Assembly: GCA_900321525.1 (NCBI GenBank)
Contig: ONWL01000082.1
Coordinates: 1 to 6,710, forward strand
Length of the DNA stretch: 6,710 nucleotides
Origin: an uncultured Eubacteriales bacterium
GTDB taxonomy: Bacteria > Bacillota > Clostridia > Lachnospirales > Lachnospiraceae
Direction: 5' to 3'
Below, piece after piece: positions 1 through 5,681 of this stretch. Under the pieces are notes generated by a model. That model made no database searches and was not told the DNA's origin. It was given only the letters and a program-made list of their open reading frames with translations. The position numbers were made by a program, and so were the translations under genes. The stretch's first letter is position 1. Each line of letters opens with the position of its first letter.

Positions 1-47
1 TGCTGACGCAGACAGGGTGGACACCTGAACCAAAGATATAAAAAAAC

Positions 48-54
48 AGGGAGG
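48..54 (+). promoter_or_regulatory. Ribosome binding site of the first permease gene
   Basis: AGGGAGG lies six bases before the ATG at 61, which decides that start over the second in-frame ATG at 67. The preceding bases (1-47) show no promoter. Two forward frames are open from the window edge, ending at TGA 26-28 and TAA 39-41. Either could be the tail of an upstream gene only 19-32 bases from this ribosome site, which would make the permease an internal operon gene. Neither tail is recognisable. Confidence 0.8.
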
Positions 55-60
55 ATTTCA

Positions 61-1542
61 ATGAAAATGGAAACGAACAACCAGTTGGTCAATAAGCTAG
101 AGCAGGAATATTCCGGAAGAAAATGCGGAATACTGATCGCAGCGGCAGTATCTGTATTGGTTTTACTTTGTTCCCTGCCGGTTTGGAATTGGATCTTAGT
201 GAATGCATCCGAAACCATTCAGGTGCTGGGATTGAAGGAGAGCGCAAAGATCGCATCTGGGTATACGGTGTATGACTTTTTGGGCTTTGTAGGAGAATCG
301 AAAAAAGGAAGCCTTGGTATGGCAGCCATGCTGCTGCTGATCTGGGCAATCGCCACAGTGTATTTTCACATTGCATTGCTTGTGAAGGTGGCACTGAACA
401 AAAAAGGAAAGAAAGGCAATCTGAGCCTGTATGTGACAGCACAGTCTGCAATGCTGTTCAGCGCCATTCTTTCTATTGCACTGATCGGTTATGTGATGTT
501 TGCAAACGGACAGATCGGCGCATCGGTCATCCATCTTTCTCCTGTGGTATATGTACTGCTGGTAGTGACACTGGTGGTATATCTGATGATCAAGGTGATG
601 GAAAAGCGGGAGATGAAACTGTATAAGGAACACGGATTTCTGGCAGAACTGAAACGGAACAAAGTGTTGTTCCTGATGCTGGTTCCTACAGTCATCTATT
701 TCCTGATCAACAACTATCTGCCCATGATCGGAAGTTATTTTGCATTTACTAACTTTAATTTCCGTGACGGTTTGTGGGCAAGCCCGTTTTATGGGTTTAA
801 GAATTTTGAGTATCTGTGGAAAGGCGATCTGCCAAGGTTGATCCGCAATACCGTGGCATACAATGTGGTATTTATCTTCATTGGCAATGCACTGCAGATT
901 GTTTTCGCCATCCTGGTCAGCCAGGTGACTGTGAAGTGGTTTAAGAAAGCATCCCAGACATTGATGTTTATGCCATATTTCGTTTCATTCGTTATCTTGA
1001 ACGTATTGGTATATAACTTGTTCGAGTTTGATTACGGTCTGGTGAACAACCTGATCACCAAGTTAGGCGGTTCCAAGATTGACTTTTACAACAAGCCGGC
1101 ATATTGGCCGCTGTTGATCACCGCATTTTATATCTGGAAGAACATCGGATACGGTATGGTCGTGTATCTGGCCACCATCATGGGCATTGATACGGAATTG
1201 TACGAGGCAGCCAGAGTAGATGGCGCCAACGTATTCCAGCAGATCCGGCACATTACCCTGCCGCTGCTGAAGCCTACCTTTATCATCCTGCTGCTGTATG
1301 CACTGGGAAGCATTATGAAGGGTCAGTTCGAGTTGTTCTATCAGATGGTTGGACGGAATGGTCTGCTGTATAATTTAACTGATATCTTTGATACGTATGT
1401 ATATCGTATTACGACGACACAGCCGTTGAGCATCGGACCTGGTACTGCAGCCGGTTTGTTCCAGTCGGTATTTGGATTTATCCTGATCGTTGTAGTGAAC
1501 TGGCTTGTGAAGAGAAAGAATTCCGAGTATGCATTATTCTAA
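61..1542 (+). CDS. Carbohydrate ABC transporter permease, LplB type, with an N-terminal four-helix membrane extension
   Basis: This is an inner-membrane permease of a CUT1-type sugar importer, 493 residues, in the LplB/YteP group. The family core starts near residue 197 (LKRNKVLFLMLVP) and runs to the end with about six hydrophobic segments. The cytoplasmic ATPase-docking EAA loop is clear at residues 382-405: EAARVDGAN, then ITLPLLKP. Typical LplB proteins are about 300-320 residues. The extra 190 N-terminal residues hold four predicted membrane segments (about 22-47, 85-110, 123-147, 156-178), with a 35-40-residue non-membrane stretch after the first; I do not recognise this domain. The start is fixed by AGGGAGG at 48-54. 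The second permease follows 18 bases later, so they are co-transcribed and presumably form the heterodimeric channel. No ATPase gene is in view; this family usually shares an MsmX-like ATPase. Substrate unknown. Confidence 0.93.
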   Translation: MKMETNNQLVNKLEQEYSGRKCGILIAAAVSVLVLLCSLPVWNWILVNASETIQVLGLKESAKIASGYTVYDFLGFVGESKKGSLGMAAMLLLIWAIATVYFHIALLVKVALNKKGKKGNLSLYVTAQSAMLFSAILSIALIGYVMFANGQIGASVIHLSPVVYVLLVVTLVVYLMIKVMEKREMKLYKEHGFLAELKRNKVLFLMLVPTVIYFLINNYLPMIGSYFAFTNFNFRDGLWASPFYGFKNFEYLWKGDLPRLIRNTVAYNVVFIFIGNALQIVFAILVSQVTVKWFKKASQTLMFMPYFVSFVILNVLVYNLFEFDYGLVNNLITKLGGSKIDFYNKPAYWPLLITAFYIWKNIGYGMVVYLATIMGIDTELYEAARVDGANVFQQIRHITLPLLKPTFIILLLYALGSIMKGQFELFYQMVGRNGLLYNLTDIFDTYVYRITTTQPLSIGPGTAAGLFQSVFGFILIVVVNWLVKRKNSEYALF

Positions 1543-1560
1543 GGAAAGGCGGTTGGAACA

Positions 1561-2487
1561 ATGAGTAAGAAAGAACAGAATGGAAATGTTTCTGGTACAA
1601 AGATCAAAAAGGGTGCAGCCACCAGAACGTTTGAGATTATTACATACACATTGCTGACATTAGGCTCCGTCATTTGTGTGGTTCCATTTATCATGATTTT
1701 GTCCGGTTCATTTTCCGATAACAGAACCATTCTGGTAGAAGGTTACAGTCTGCTGCCGAGGAACTTTACCATTTCTGCATACCAGACGGTGTTTAAAGCA
1801 CCAAAAGATATTTTGCAGGCATATAAGATGACCATTTACTATACTGGTCTTGGTACACTCCTTGGCTTGTTGATGATCACGTTGACCGCATATGTGATTT
1901 CCAGAAAGGAATTCAAGTACCGTAACACCGTATCCTTCCTGATCTACTTTACCAGTATTTTTGGAGGCGGTATGATCCCATGGTACCTGATGTATGCCAA
2001 TGTATTGGGCATGAAGGGAAGTACATTTGCCATCTGGTTCCCGGCATTGATGTCCCCATTTTTGGTCATCCTGATGAGAACGTATGTGACCGGTTCGGTA
2101 CCGGATGCCATCACAGAATCCGCCAAGATCGATGGCGCAGGGCATCTGACCATCTTTACCAGGATCGTACTGCCGGTATTAGGACCAGGACTTGCAACCG
2201 TTGGATTGTTCCTGGCACTGGGATATTGGAATGACTGGTATCGTTCATCCATGTTCAGTACCGACAGTTCTACCTGGGAGCTGCAGTTCTACTTATATGA
2301 TATGTTAAATGCATCCACTGCATTGAAGCAGATGGCACAGAATTCCAGCATTTCCACAAAAGATCTGCCAACCGAGTCTGTAAAGCTGGCGATGTCTGTT
2401 GTTGCAACCGGTCCGGTGCTGCTGTTCTATCCGTTTGTACAGAAATATTTTGTATCCGGCATTACAGTAGGAGCGGTTAAGGGTTAA
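1561..2487 (+). CDS. Carbohydrate ABC transporter permease, LplC/YtcP type
   Basis: This is the second membrane subunit of the sugar importer, 308 residues, the usual length for the LplC/YtcP group. It has about six hydrophobic segments (near 26-48, 92-114, 125-147, 155-178, 203-224, 280-300). The EAA loop is at residues 186-193, here ESAKIDGA with serine in place of the first alanine, followed by RIVLPVLGPG. The C-terminus FVSGITVGAVKG matches the family's typical ending. The start is supported by AAGGCGG at 1546-1552, eight bases upstream. It lies 18 bases behind the LplB-type permease and is followed after 124 bases by the binding-protein gene, the permease-permease-binding-protein order common in Bacillota. 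It should pair with the first permease, and both EAA loops should dock an ATPase encoded elsewhere. Confidence 0.94.
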   Translation: MSKKEQNGNVSGTKIKKGAATRTFEIITYTLLTLGSVICVVPFIMILSGSFSDNRTILVEGYSLLPRNFTISAYQTVFKAPKDILQAYKMTIYYTGLGTLLGLLMITLTAYVISRKEFKYRNTVSFLIYFTSIFGGGMIPWYLMYANVLGMKGSTFAIWFPALMSPFLVILMRTYVTGSVPDAITESAKIDGAGHLTIFTRIVLPVLGPGLATVGLFLALGYWNDWYRSSMFSTDSSTWELQFYLYDMLNASTALKQMAQNSSISTKDLPTESVKLAMSVVATGPVLLFYPFVQKYFVSGITVGAVKG

Positions 2488-2510
2488 TGGAAACCATGTA
2501 GTATGATTAT

Positions 2511-2530
2511 AGGTAACGAGGAGGTTACTT
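2511..2530 (+). promoter_or_regulatory. Ribosome site presented in the loop of a small hairpin, upstream in-frame start
   Basis: GAGGAGG at 2518-2524 lies six bases before an ATG at 2531 that is in frame with the binding-protein gene. It sits in a short inverted repeat, GTAAC (2513-2517) and GTTAC (2524-2528), extendable to seven pairs with one G-U. It is as strong a ribosome site as the one before the preferred start at 2612. It could drive a 27-residue N-terminal extension, or simply load ribosomes upstream of the real start. Confidence 0.5.
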
Positions 2531-2541
2531 ATGATAGAGTA

Positions 2542-2580
2542 TGTAGCTGTTTTTGAGCAGGAACATACAAAACAGCTGCG
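2542..2580 (+). promoter_or_regulatory. Intercistronic stem-loop before the binding-protein gene
   Basis: AGCTGTTTT (2545-2553) and AAAACAGCT (2569-2577) form a perfect nine-pair stem with a 15-base loop. It extends to 12 pairs with a G-C and two G-U pairs. No T-tract follows, so it is not an ordinary terminator. Its place between permease and binding-protein genes suggests an RNA-processing or 5' stabilising structure that raises binding-protein levels over the permeases; such intercistronic hairpins are known in sugar ABC operons such as malE-malF. That role is inferred. Confidence 0.5.
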
Positions 2581-2600
2581 AAAAAAGTATTTATTTCATA

Positions 2601-2605
2601 GGAGG
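2601..2605 (+). promoter_or_regulatory. Ribosome binding site of the substrate-binding lipoprotein
   Basis: GGAGG lies six bases before ATG 2612. The ATG at 2606 directly abuts it and is too close to be used. Starting at 2612 gives a textbook lipoprotein signal (positively charged MKSRK, hydrophobic stretch, lipobox cysteine at residue 22), so 2612 is the preferred start. Confidence 0.8.
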
Positions 2606-2695
2606 ATGTTTATGAAAAGCAGAAAAATTATGAGTTTGTTACTGTGTGGTGCGATGCTGGTTTCTATGGCAGCTTGCGGAAATAAGGACAACAAG

Positions 2696-2776
2696 CCGGC
2701 AGAAACCAAAGCAGCTGACACAAAAGCAGCAGAAACACAAGAAGCAGGAGAAACAAAAGCGGCTGGTACAGGCGCA
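2696..2776 (+). repeat. Low-complexity Ala/Glu/Thr/Lys linker repeat in the lipoprotein
   Basis: These codons give P29 to A55, built from imperfect repeats of the units ETKAA, DTKAA and ETQEAGETKAAG just after the lipidated Cys22. It should be a flexible spacer holding the binding lobes away from the membrane. Such linkers are common in Lachnospiraceae-type binding proteins and vary in length between strains through slippage. Confidence 0.7.
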
Positions 2777-3151
2777 TGGTATGAGGCAGTGGATACATCT
2801 GCACCAGTGGATCTGGTATTTTATGTAATGGGCGATGCACCGGAAGATGAAGTGGCAGTAGAAGATGCAATCAATGCAGTTTTGAAAGACAAAGTTAATG
2901 CAACAATTGATATGCAGTTTTCCACCTGGACAGACTGGAACCAGAAGTATAACCTGACAGTGACAACAGCAGCAGCTGATCTGATTTATGTTGCAAACTG
3001 GGTAGATTATGGAATCTTATCTGCATCCGGCGCATTTGTAGAACTGGATGACCTGATGGAAACCTATGCACCGGATCTGTTAGATGAGATTTCCGAAGAT
3101 GCATTGAATATGTGCCGTTCCAACGGAGAACTGTATGCGATCCCCAATACA

Positions 3152-3154
3152 TAG
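3152..3154 (+). other. In-frame amber (TAG) codon splitting the binding-protein gene
   Basis: The context is AAT ACA TAG GCT GAG TAT. Both sides are in the same frame and both encode conserved binding-protein sequence, so this is a single-codon lesion and not a frameshift. A C-to-T change from CAG (Gln) or an A-to-T change from AAG (Lys) would explain it. TAG also ends the second LacI gene at 6696-6698, at the expected family length, so wholesale amber reassignment is unlikely. Confidence 0.9.
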
Positions 3155-4264
3155 GCTGAGTATACTTCTAAGGGAATTACCTATCGTGAGGATCTGAGAA
3201 AAGAGTTAAATCTGCCGGTTCCGGATTCTATTGAGCATTTTGAGGAATATATGGATGGAATCAAGGAGGCTTATCCACAGCAGCAGCTGTTGGCAGTGAC
3301 CACCGAGGAATCTACCGGTACACAGGATGCCTTTGATGCAGCAGAAGCAATTTTGGGTCTGCAGTATCCGTGGGTAAATGTAAAAGGCTTAGATTATGGT
3401 CTGGCAGCAGACAATGACAGTCCCTCTGAAGTATATGACTACTGGTTCTCTGATGATTTTGTAAAAGATTGTGAGATTGCAAAGCGTTGGGCAGAAAAAG
3501 GCTACTGGTCTAGAAGCGCACTGTCTGATACCAATAACTCTGAATCTTATAAGAATGGTTTGTGCGTGGCACAGGTTGCCGGTATGAATCCAAACAAGCA
3601 GATCACAGCAATCAATGATTTTGAAGATGCAGGCGAAGGATGGGAATCTGAGTACATCGCATACGGTGAGGTAACAGGTGCCATCTATCCAGGACATGCA
3701 ACCCAGAACGGTACTGCAATTGTACGCGGAACCAAGAATCCAGAGAGAGCATTGATGGTATTGGATTTGTTAATGACAGACCCAGAGTTAAATGCACTGA
3801 TTCAGTATGGTATTGAAGGTACCCACTATGAGATTGATGAAGATGGTTTCTACAAGAACCTGTCTGATAAGTTTAACTACGAAGGATTCAACACATGGAA
3901 TCTGAGAAATGGCGAGATGAAGTTACAGCAGCCAACTGACGTGAAGTTACAGGAGTATTTTGACAAGTATGCTAAGTTAGCAGAGGAGTGCAAATATCCT
4001 GCAGTCAATATCTATGATGGCTTTGTAGAAGATTACAGCTCTTATTCTGCTGAGAGAACAGCAGTATCTGATGTGATGAGAGAATATCTGGCACCATTAC
4101 AGGCAGGTTTGGTTGATGATGTAGAAGCAGCAGTAGAAGAATTCCGCAGCAAGGTGAAAGCAGCTGGTCTGGACACTGTTCGTGAGTCTTACGAAGAACA
4201 GTGGGCAGATTACTGTGCAGAATACGATTATGAATAATTTGATTCTGGAATAAGATATGTGAAA

Positions 4265-4300
4265 AGGAGGGGCGGCCGGCGAAAGCTGACCGCCTTTTTT
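4265..4300 (+). terminator. Intrinsic terminator of the transporter operon
   Basis: GGCGG (4271-4275) pairs with CCGCC (4290-4294). After one C-A mismatch, CGGC (4277-4280) pairs with GCTG (4285-4288) through one G-U, closing on a GAAA tetraloop (4281-4284). T6 follows at 4295-4300. It lies 33 bases after the lipoprotein stop, so it ends the permease-permease-lipoprotein transcript and separates it from the regulator genes. Confidence 0.9.
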
Positions 4301-4330
4301 GTGTAATAGGAGTTTTCTATTACACAAAAA
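4296..4330. repeat. Perfect 14-bp inverted repeat fused to the terminator T-tract
   Basis: Bases 4296-4309 (TTTTTGTGTAATAG) are the exact reverse complement of 4317-4330 (CTATTACACAAAAA), with a seven-base loop. The 5' arm includes five of the six terminator T residues. On the minus strand the hairpin is also followed by a G/C-rich hairpin. It could be a second, backup termination or RNA-end structure, or one end of a dispersed intergenic repeat. Confidence 0.75.
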
Positions 4331-4370
4331 GTGCTCCACACAAGGATGTGACTTCGTGCGAGGAGAAAAA

Positions 4371-4384
4371 GTTGCATATGCAAC
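4371..4384. promoter_or_regulatory. Perfect 14-bp palindrome, candidate operator
   Basis: GTTGCATATGCAAC is its own reverse complement and lies 53 bases upstream of the -35 of the first LacI gene. LacI-family operators are palindromes of this size but usually have a central CG; this one has a central AT. It may be an operator, or a hairpin of the surrounding structured block. The half TGCAACC recurs just downstream of the second regulator promoter (5627-5633). Confidence 0.4.
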
Positions 4385-4393
4385 CGTACTCGG

Positions 4394-4408
4394 CGCAGAA
4401 ATTTTGCG
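4394..4408. promoter_or_regulatory. Near-perfect 15-bp inverted repeat, weak candidate operator
   Basis: CGCAGAAATTTTGCG is symmetric around 4401 except for one G/T pair. It sits 29 bases upstream of the -35 element of the first LacI gene, in a place suited to autoregulation. There is no direct evidence of binding. Confidence 0.25.
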
Positions 4409-4437
4409 TTTGCAGAATTCTTTTCTTATCATTTTAC

Positions 4438-4465
4438 TTGCACTTTGGATTTTTTTGTGTATAAT
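4438..4465 (+). promoter_or_regulatory. Housekeeping-type promoter of the first LacI gene
   Basis: The -35 is TTGCAC at 4438-4443 and the -10 is TATAAT at 4460-4465, with a 16-base T-rich spacer. Transcription would start near 4472, giving a leader of about 23 bases that carries the GGAGG ribosome site at 4486-4490. It lies downstream of the transporter terminator, so the regulator has its own expression. Confidence 0.8.
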
Positions 4466-4494
4466 TTTATGGAAAAGCTTCACATGGAGGAAAC

Positions 4495-5493
4495 ATGAAA
4501 CGAGTAACAATAAAAGACGTGGCAAAAGAAGCTGGCGTATCCATTACAACCGTTTCCCATGCACTTAGCGGCAAGGGAATTTTGAGCAGTGAGACAAGAG
4601 CATATGTACAGAGTGTTGCCAAGCGGATGAACTATGTACCAGATTTGTATGGAAGCAATCTGCGGAAGAAGTCAACGGGTAACATTGGACTCTTTATTTC
4701 CTCTGCAAGAGGTGATTATTATGGGATTTTGATTGACTCCATGGCGGCTGCCTGCAAGTCAAGAGGTCTTACATTGAATGTGACTATTTCCGATCAGCAT
4801 GATGTGATGGTTTCTCATATGCTGGGAGGTTTTCTGGATGGTGCCGCCATATTAAGCGAACATATTGACGAACAAGACACAGAACGAATCAGCAGAGCAG
4901 AGTTTCCGGTGGTGTTTTTGGATCGGAAAATATATGGTACCAGCACAGCCAGTTTGTTGTTTGATGCATATGGAGAAGGCAGAATTGCAGCAGAGTATTT
5001 GTTGCGGTTGGGACACAAGCGGCTGGCATACATACAGGGGGCATCACACAACTATGACAGCGAAGGGCGTACGGCCGGATTTTATACAGCATTAAAAGAG
5101 GCTGGTGTGAGCATCGCAGAGGAAGATGTGATCTATGGCGGATTTGACCGTGACCTGGCATATCACAATATGATTGCTTACTTGGAACGCACAGACATGC
5201 ATCTGCCGGATGCTATTTTTGCAGCAAATGATTTAAGCGCGTTTGGCTGTATCAATGCTTTGATGGCAAAAGGATATCGGGTGCCAGAGGATGTCAGTAT
5301 CATAGGGTGTGATGATGTGGAACAGAGTGGATTTTACAGGTATAGTTTAACAACCATTCATACCAATTTTGAAAAACAGGGAGAATTGATTGTCAACAAA
5401 CTGATGGATATGATTCAGAAAAAGGAGCAGGGAGAAGTTGTACAGTTAGAAAGCTATCTTGTAGAACGTAGCACATGCAGACGGAAAGAATAA
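4495..5493 (+). CDS. LacI-family transcriptional regulator (first of two paralogs)
   Basis: This is a sugar-responsive DNA-binding regulator of 332 residues, normal LacI length. The N-terminal helix-turn-helix is VTIKDVAKEAGVSITTVSHAL (4-24). By LacI numbering the operator-contacting residues are Ile17, Thr18 and His22. The hinge is PDLYGSNL (49-56), retaining the conserved Leu56. The effector domain shows Arg192, AAND (243-246) and GCDD (271-274). These match the Arg, Asn and Asp that contact ligands in LacI/PurR-type proteins; Cys272 replaces the usual Phe. The start is supported by GGAGG at 4486-4490. Its own promoter and terminator isolation suggest independent, possibly autoregulated expression. 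It most likely controls the adjacent sugar transporter or a nearby glycan locus. Effector unknown. Confidence 0.95.
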   Translation: MKRVTIKDVAKEAGVSITTVSHALSGKGILSSETRAYVQSVAKRMNYVPDLYGSNLRKKSTGNIGLFISSARGDYYGILIDSMAAACKSRGLTLNVTISDQHDVMVSHMLGGFLDGAAILSEHIDEQDTERISRAEFPVVFLDRKIYGTSTASLLFDAYGEGRIAAEYLLRLGHKRLAYIQGASHNYDSEGRTAGFYTALKEAGVSIAEEDVIYGGFDRDLAYHNMIAYLERTDMHLPDAIFAANDLSAFGCINALMAKGYRVPEDVSIIGCDDVEQSGFYRYSLTTIHTNFEKQGELIVNKLMDMIQKKEQGEVVQLESYLVERSTCRRKE

Positions 5494-5517
5494 ATAGATG
5501 GAGTAAGAACATCTATT
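5493..5517 (+). other. Weak hairpin at the end of the first LacI gene
   Basis: AATAGATG (5493-5500) pairs with CATCTATT (5510-5517) around a nine-base loop, starting in the stop codon. The stem is A/T-rich and no T-tract follows, so it is probably a weak mRNA 3' structure and not an efficient terminator. Transcription from the first regulator may continue into the second. The rest of the 188-base gap holds the second promoter and no gene. Confidence 0.3.
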
Positions 5518-5589
5518 CAAACAGCCTTTGTCAGAATATATCTCATTGCATGATCAGGGAATTGTGTGTGCATTGGAATGGGGAAAGAC

Positions 5590-5617
5590 TTGAAAAAATC
5601 AAAAAACATGGTAGAAT
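5590..5617 (+). promoter_or_regulatory. Promoter of the second LacI gene with extended -10
   Basis: The -35 is TTGAAA (5590-5595). The -10 is TAGAAT (5612-5617), with a 16-base spacer and an extended TGG (5609-5611) immediately before it. Transcription would begin near 5624, leaving a leader of about 58 bases. That leader holds a TTGCAACC element (5626-5633) and the palindrome ATAAATTTAT (5639-5648), either of which could be a regulator site. Confidence 0.7.
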
Positions 5618-5670
5618 AAAAGTGATTGCAACCATTTTATAAATTTATCAGACGAGTTATGAAGCGGAGT

Positions 5671-5675
5671 AGGGG
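5671..5675 (+). promoter_or_regulatory. Ribosome site that decides a GTG start
   Basis: AGGGG lies six bases before GTG 5682. The protein then starts MRKVTIKDVAKEAGV, colinear with the paralog's MKRVTIKDVAKEAGV, which fixes the GTG. An out-of-frame eight-codon frame (ATG 5659, TGA 5683-5685) ends across this start; it is probably chance. Confidence 0.7.
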
Positions 5676-5681
5676 TACGAA

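Larger units (their letters stand above)
2531..2611 (+). other. In-frame leader reading frame ahead of the binding protein
   Basis: These 27 codons (MIEYVAVFEQ...) run without a stop into the binding-protein signal peptide. The extension is highly charged and would lengthen the n-region well beyond a normal lipoprotein signal, so I do not take 2531 as the main start. It does have its own strong Shine-Dalgarno sequence, and it overlaps a 9-12 bp hairpin. It may be a translated leader, an alternative start, or chance. No separate product is recognisable. Confidence 0.3.
2612..4237 (+). pseudogene. Extracellular sugar-binding lipoprotein (LplA-type), interrupted by an in-frame amber codon
   Basis: This is the substrate-binding subunit of the transporter, tethered outside the membrane. 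The full frame is 541 codons plus TAA, normal for LplA-type binding proteins, with one TAG at codon 181 (3152-3154). Residues 1-22 are a lipoprotein signal with lipobox SMAAC (Cys22). Residues 29-55 are a low-complexity Ala/Glu/Thr/Lys linker. The first lobe starts near residue 56 and reaches GELYAIPNT just before the stop. The frame resumes at once with AEYTSKGITYREDLRKEL, the expected family continuation, so nothing is missing except that codon. GIEGTHYE at 400-407 is a typical later segment, and the C-terminus resembles DUF3502-type binding proteins. If TAG acts as a stop, the product is a 180-residue fragment lacking most of the binding cleft. An internal ATG at 3251, with GAGG five bases upstream, could restart translation, but without a signal peptide. 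A recent nonsense mutation, a base-call error or readthrough all remain possible. Confidence 0.85.
4331..4415. other. Structured intergenic block of unknown role
   Basis: The block carries several more inverted repeats. CTCC (4334-4337) can pair with GGAG (4362-4365), enclosing CACA-AGGA-TGTG (4339-4350). The palindrome 4371-4384 follows, then the near-palindrome 4394-4408. GCAGAA also occurs twice (4395-4400 and 4412-4417). On the minus strand two of these stems are followed closely by TTTTT. I find no credible protein gene here. It may be a dispersed repeat, a small RNA or an operator region. Confidence 0.4.

Noticed and set aside
1..47. C-terminal tail of an upstream gene
   Set aside because: Two frames end here (TGA 26-28, TAA 39-41), and neither 8-12-residue tail is enough to choose between them or identify a family.
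1980..2234. 84-codon forward frame inside the second permease gene
   Set aside because: It is wholly contained in the clear permease frame, has no ribosome site, and its translation is not protein-like.
2498..2510. TATGAT-like -10 as an internal promoter before the lipoprotein gene
   Set aside because: No acceptable -35 lies 16-18 bases upstream. The RNA hairpin explains differential expression at least as well.
3152..3154. TAG as a pyrrolysine or generally reassigned codon
   Set aside because: TAG terminates the second LacI gene at the expected family length, the other genes use TAA, and no other internal TAG occurs in the four intact or nearly intact proteins. Nothing in the window indicates pyl genes.
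4097..4525. Minus-strand open frame of 142 codons
   Set aside because: It overlaps the end of the lipoprotein gene, the terminator and the LacI start. Its composition follows the antisense of these features, and no promoter or ribosome site is seen.
4299..4568. Open frame with a TTG start across the terminator and LacI promoter, with a hydrophobic stretch
   Set aside because: It starts inside the terminator T-tract, its hydrophobic part is the T-rich promoter spacer read as codons, and it runs into the real LacI gene out of frame. No ribosome site supports it.
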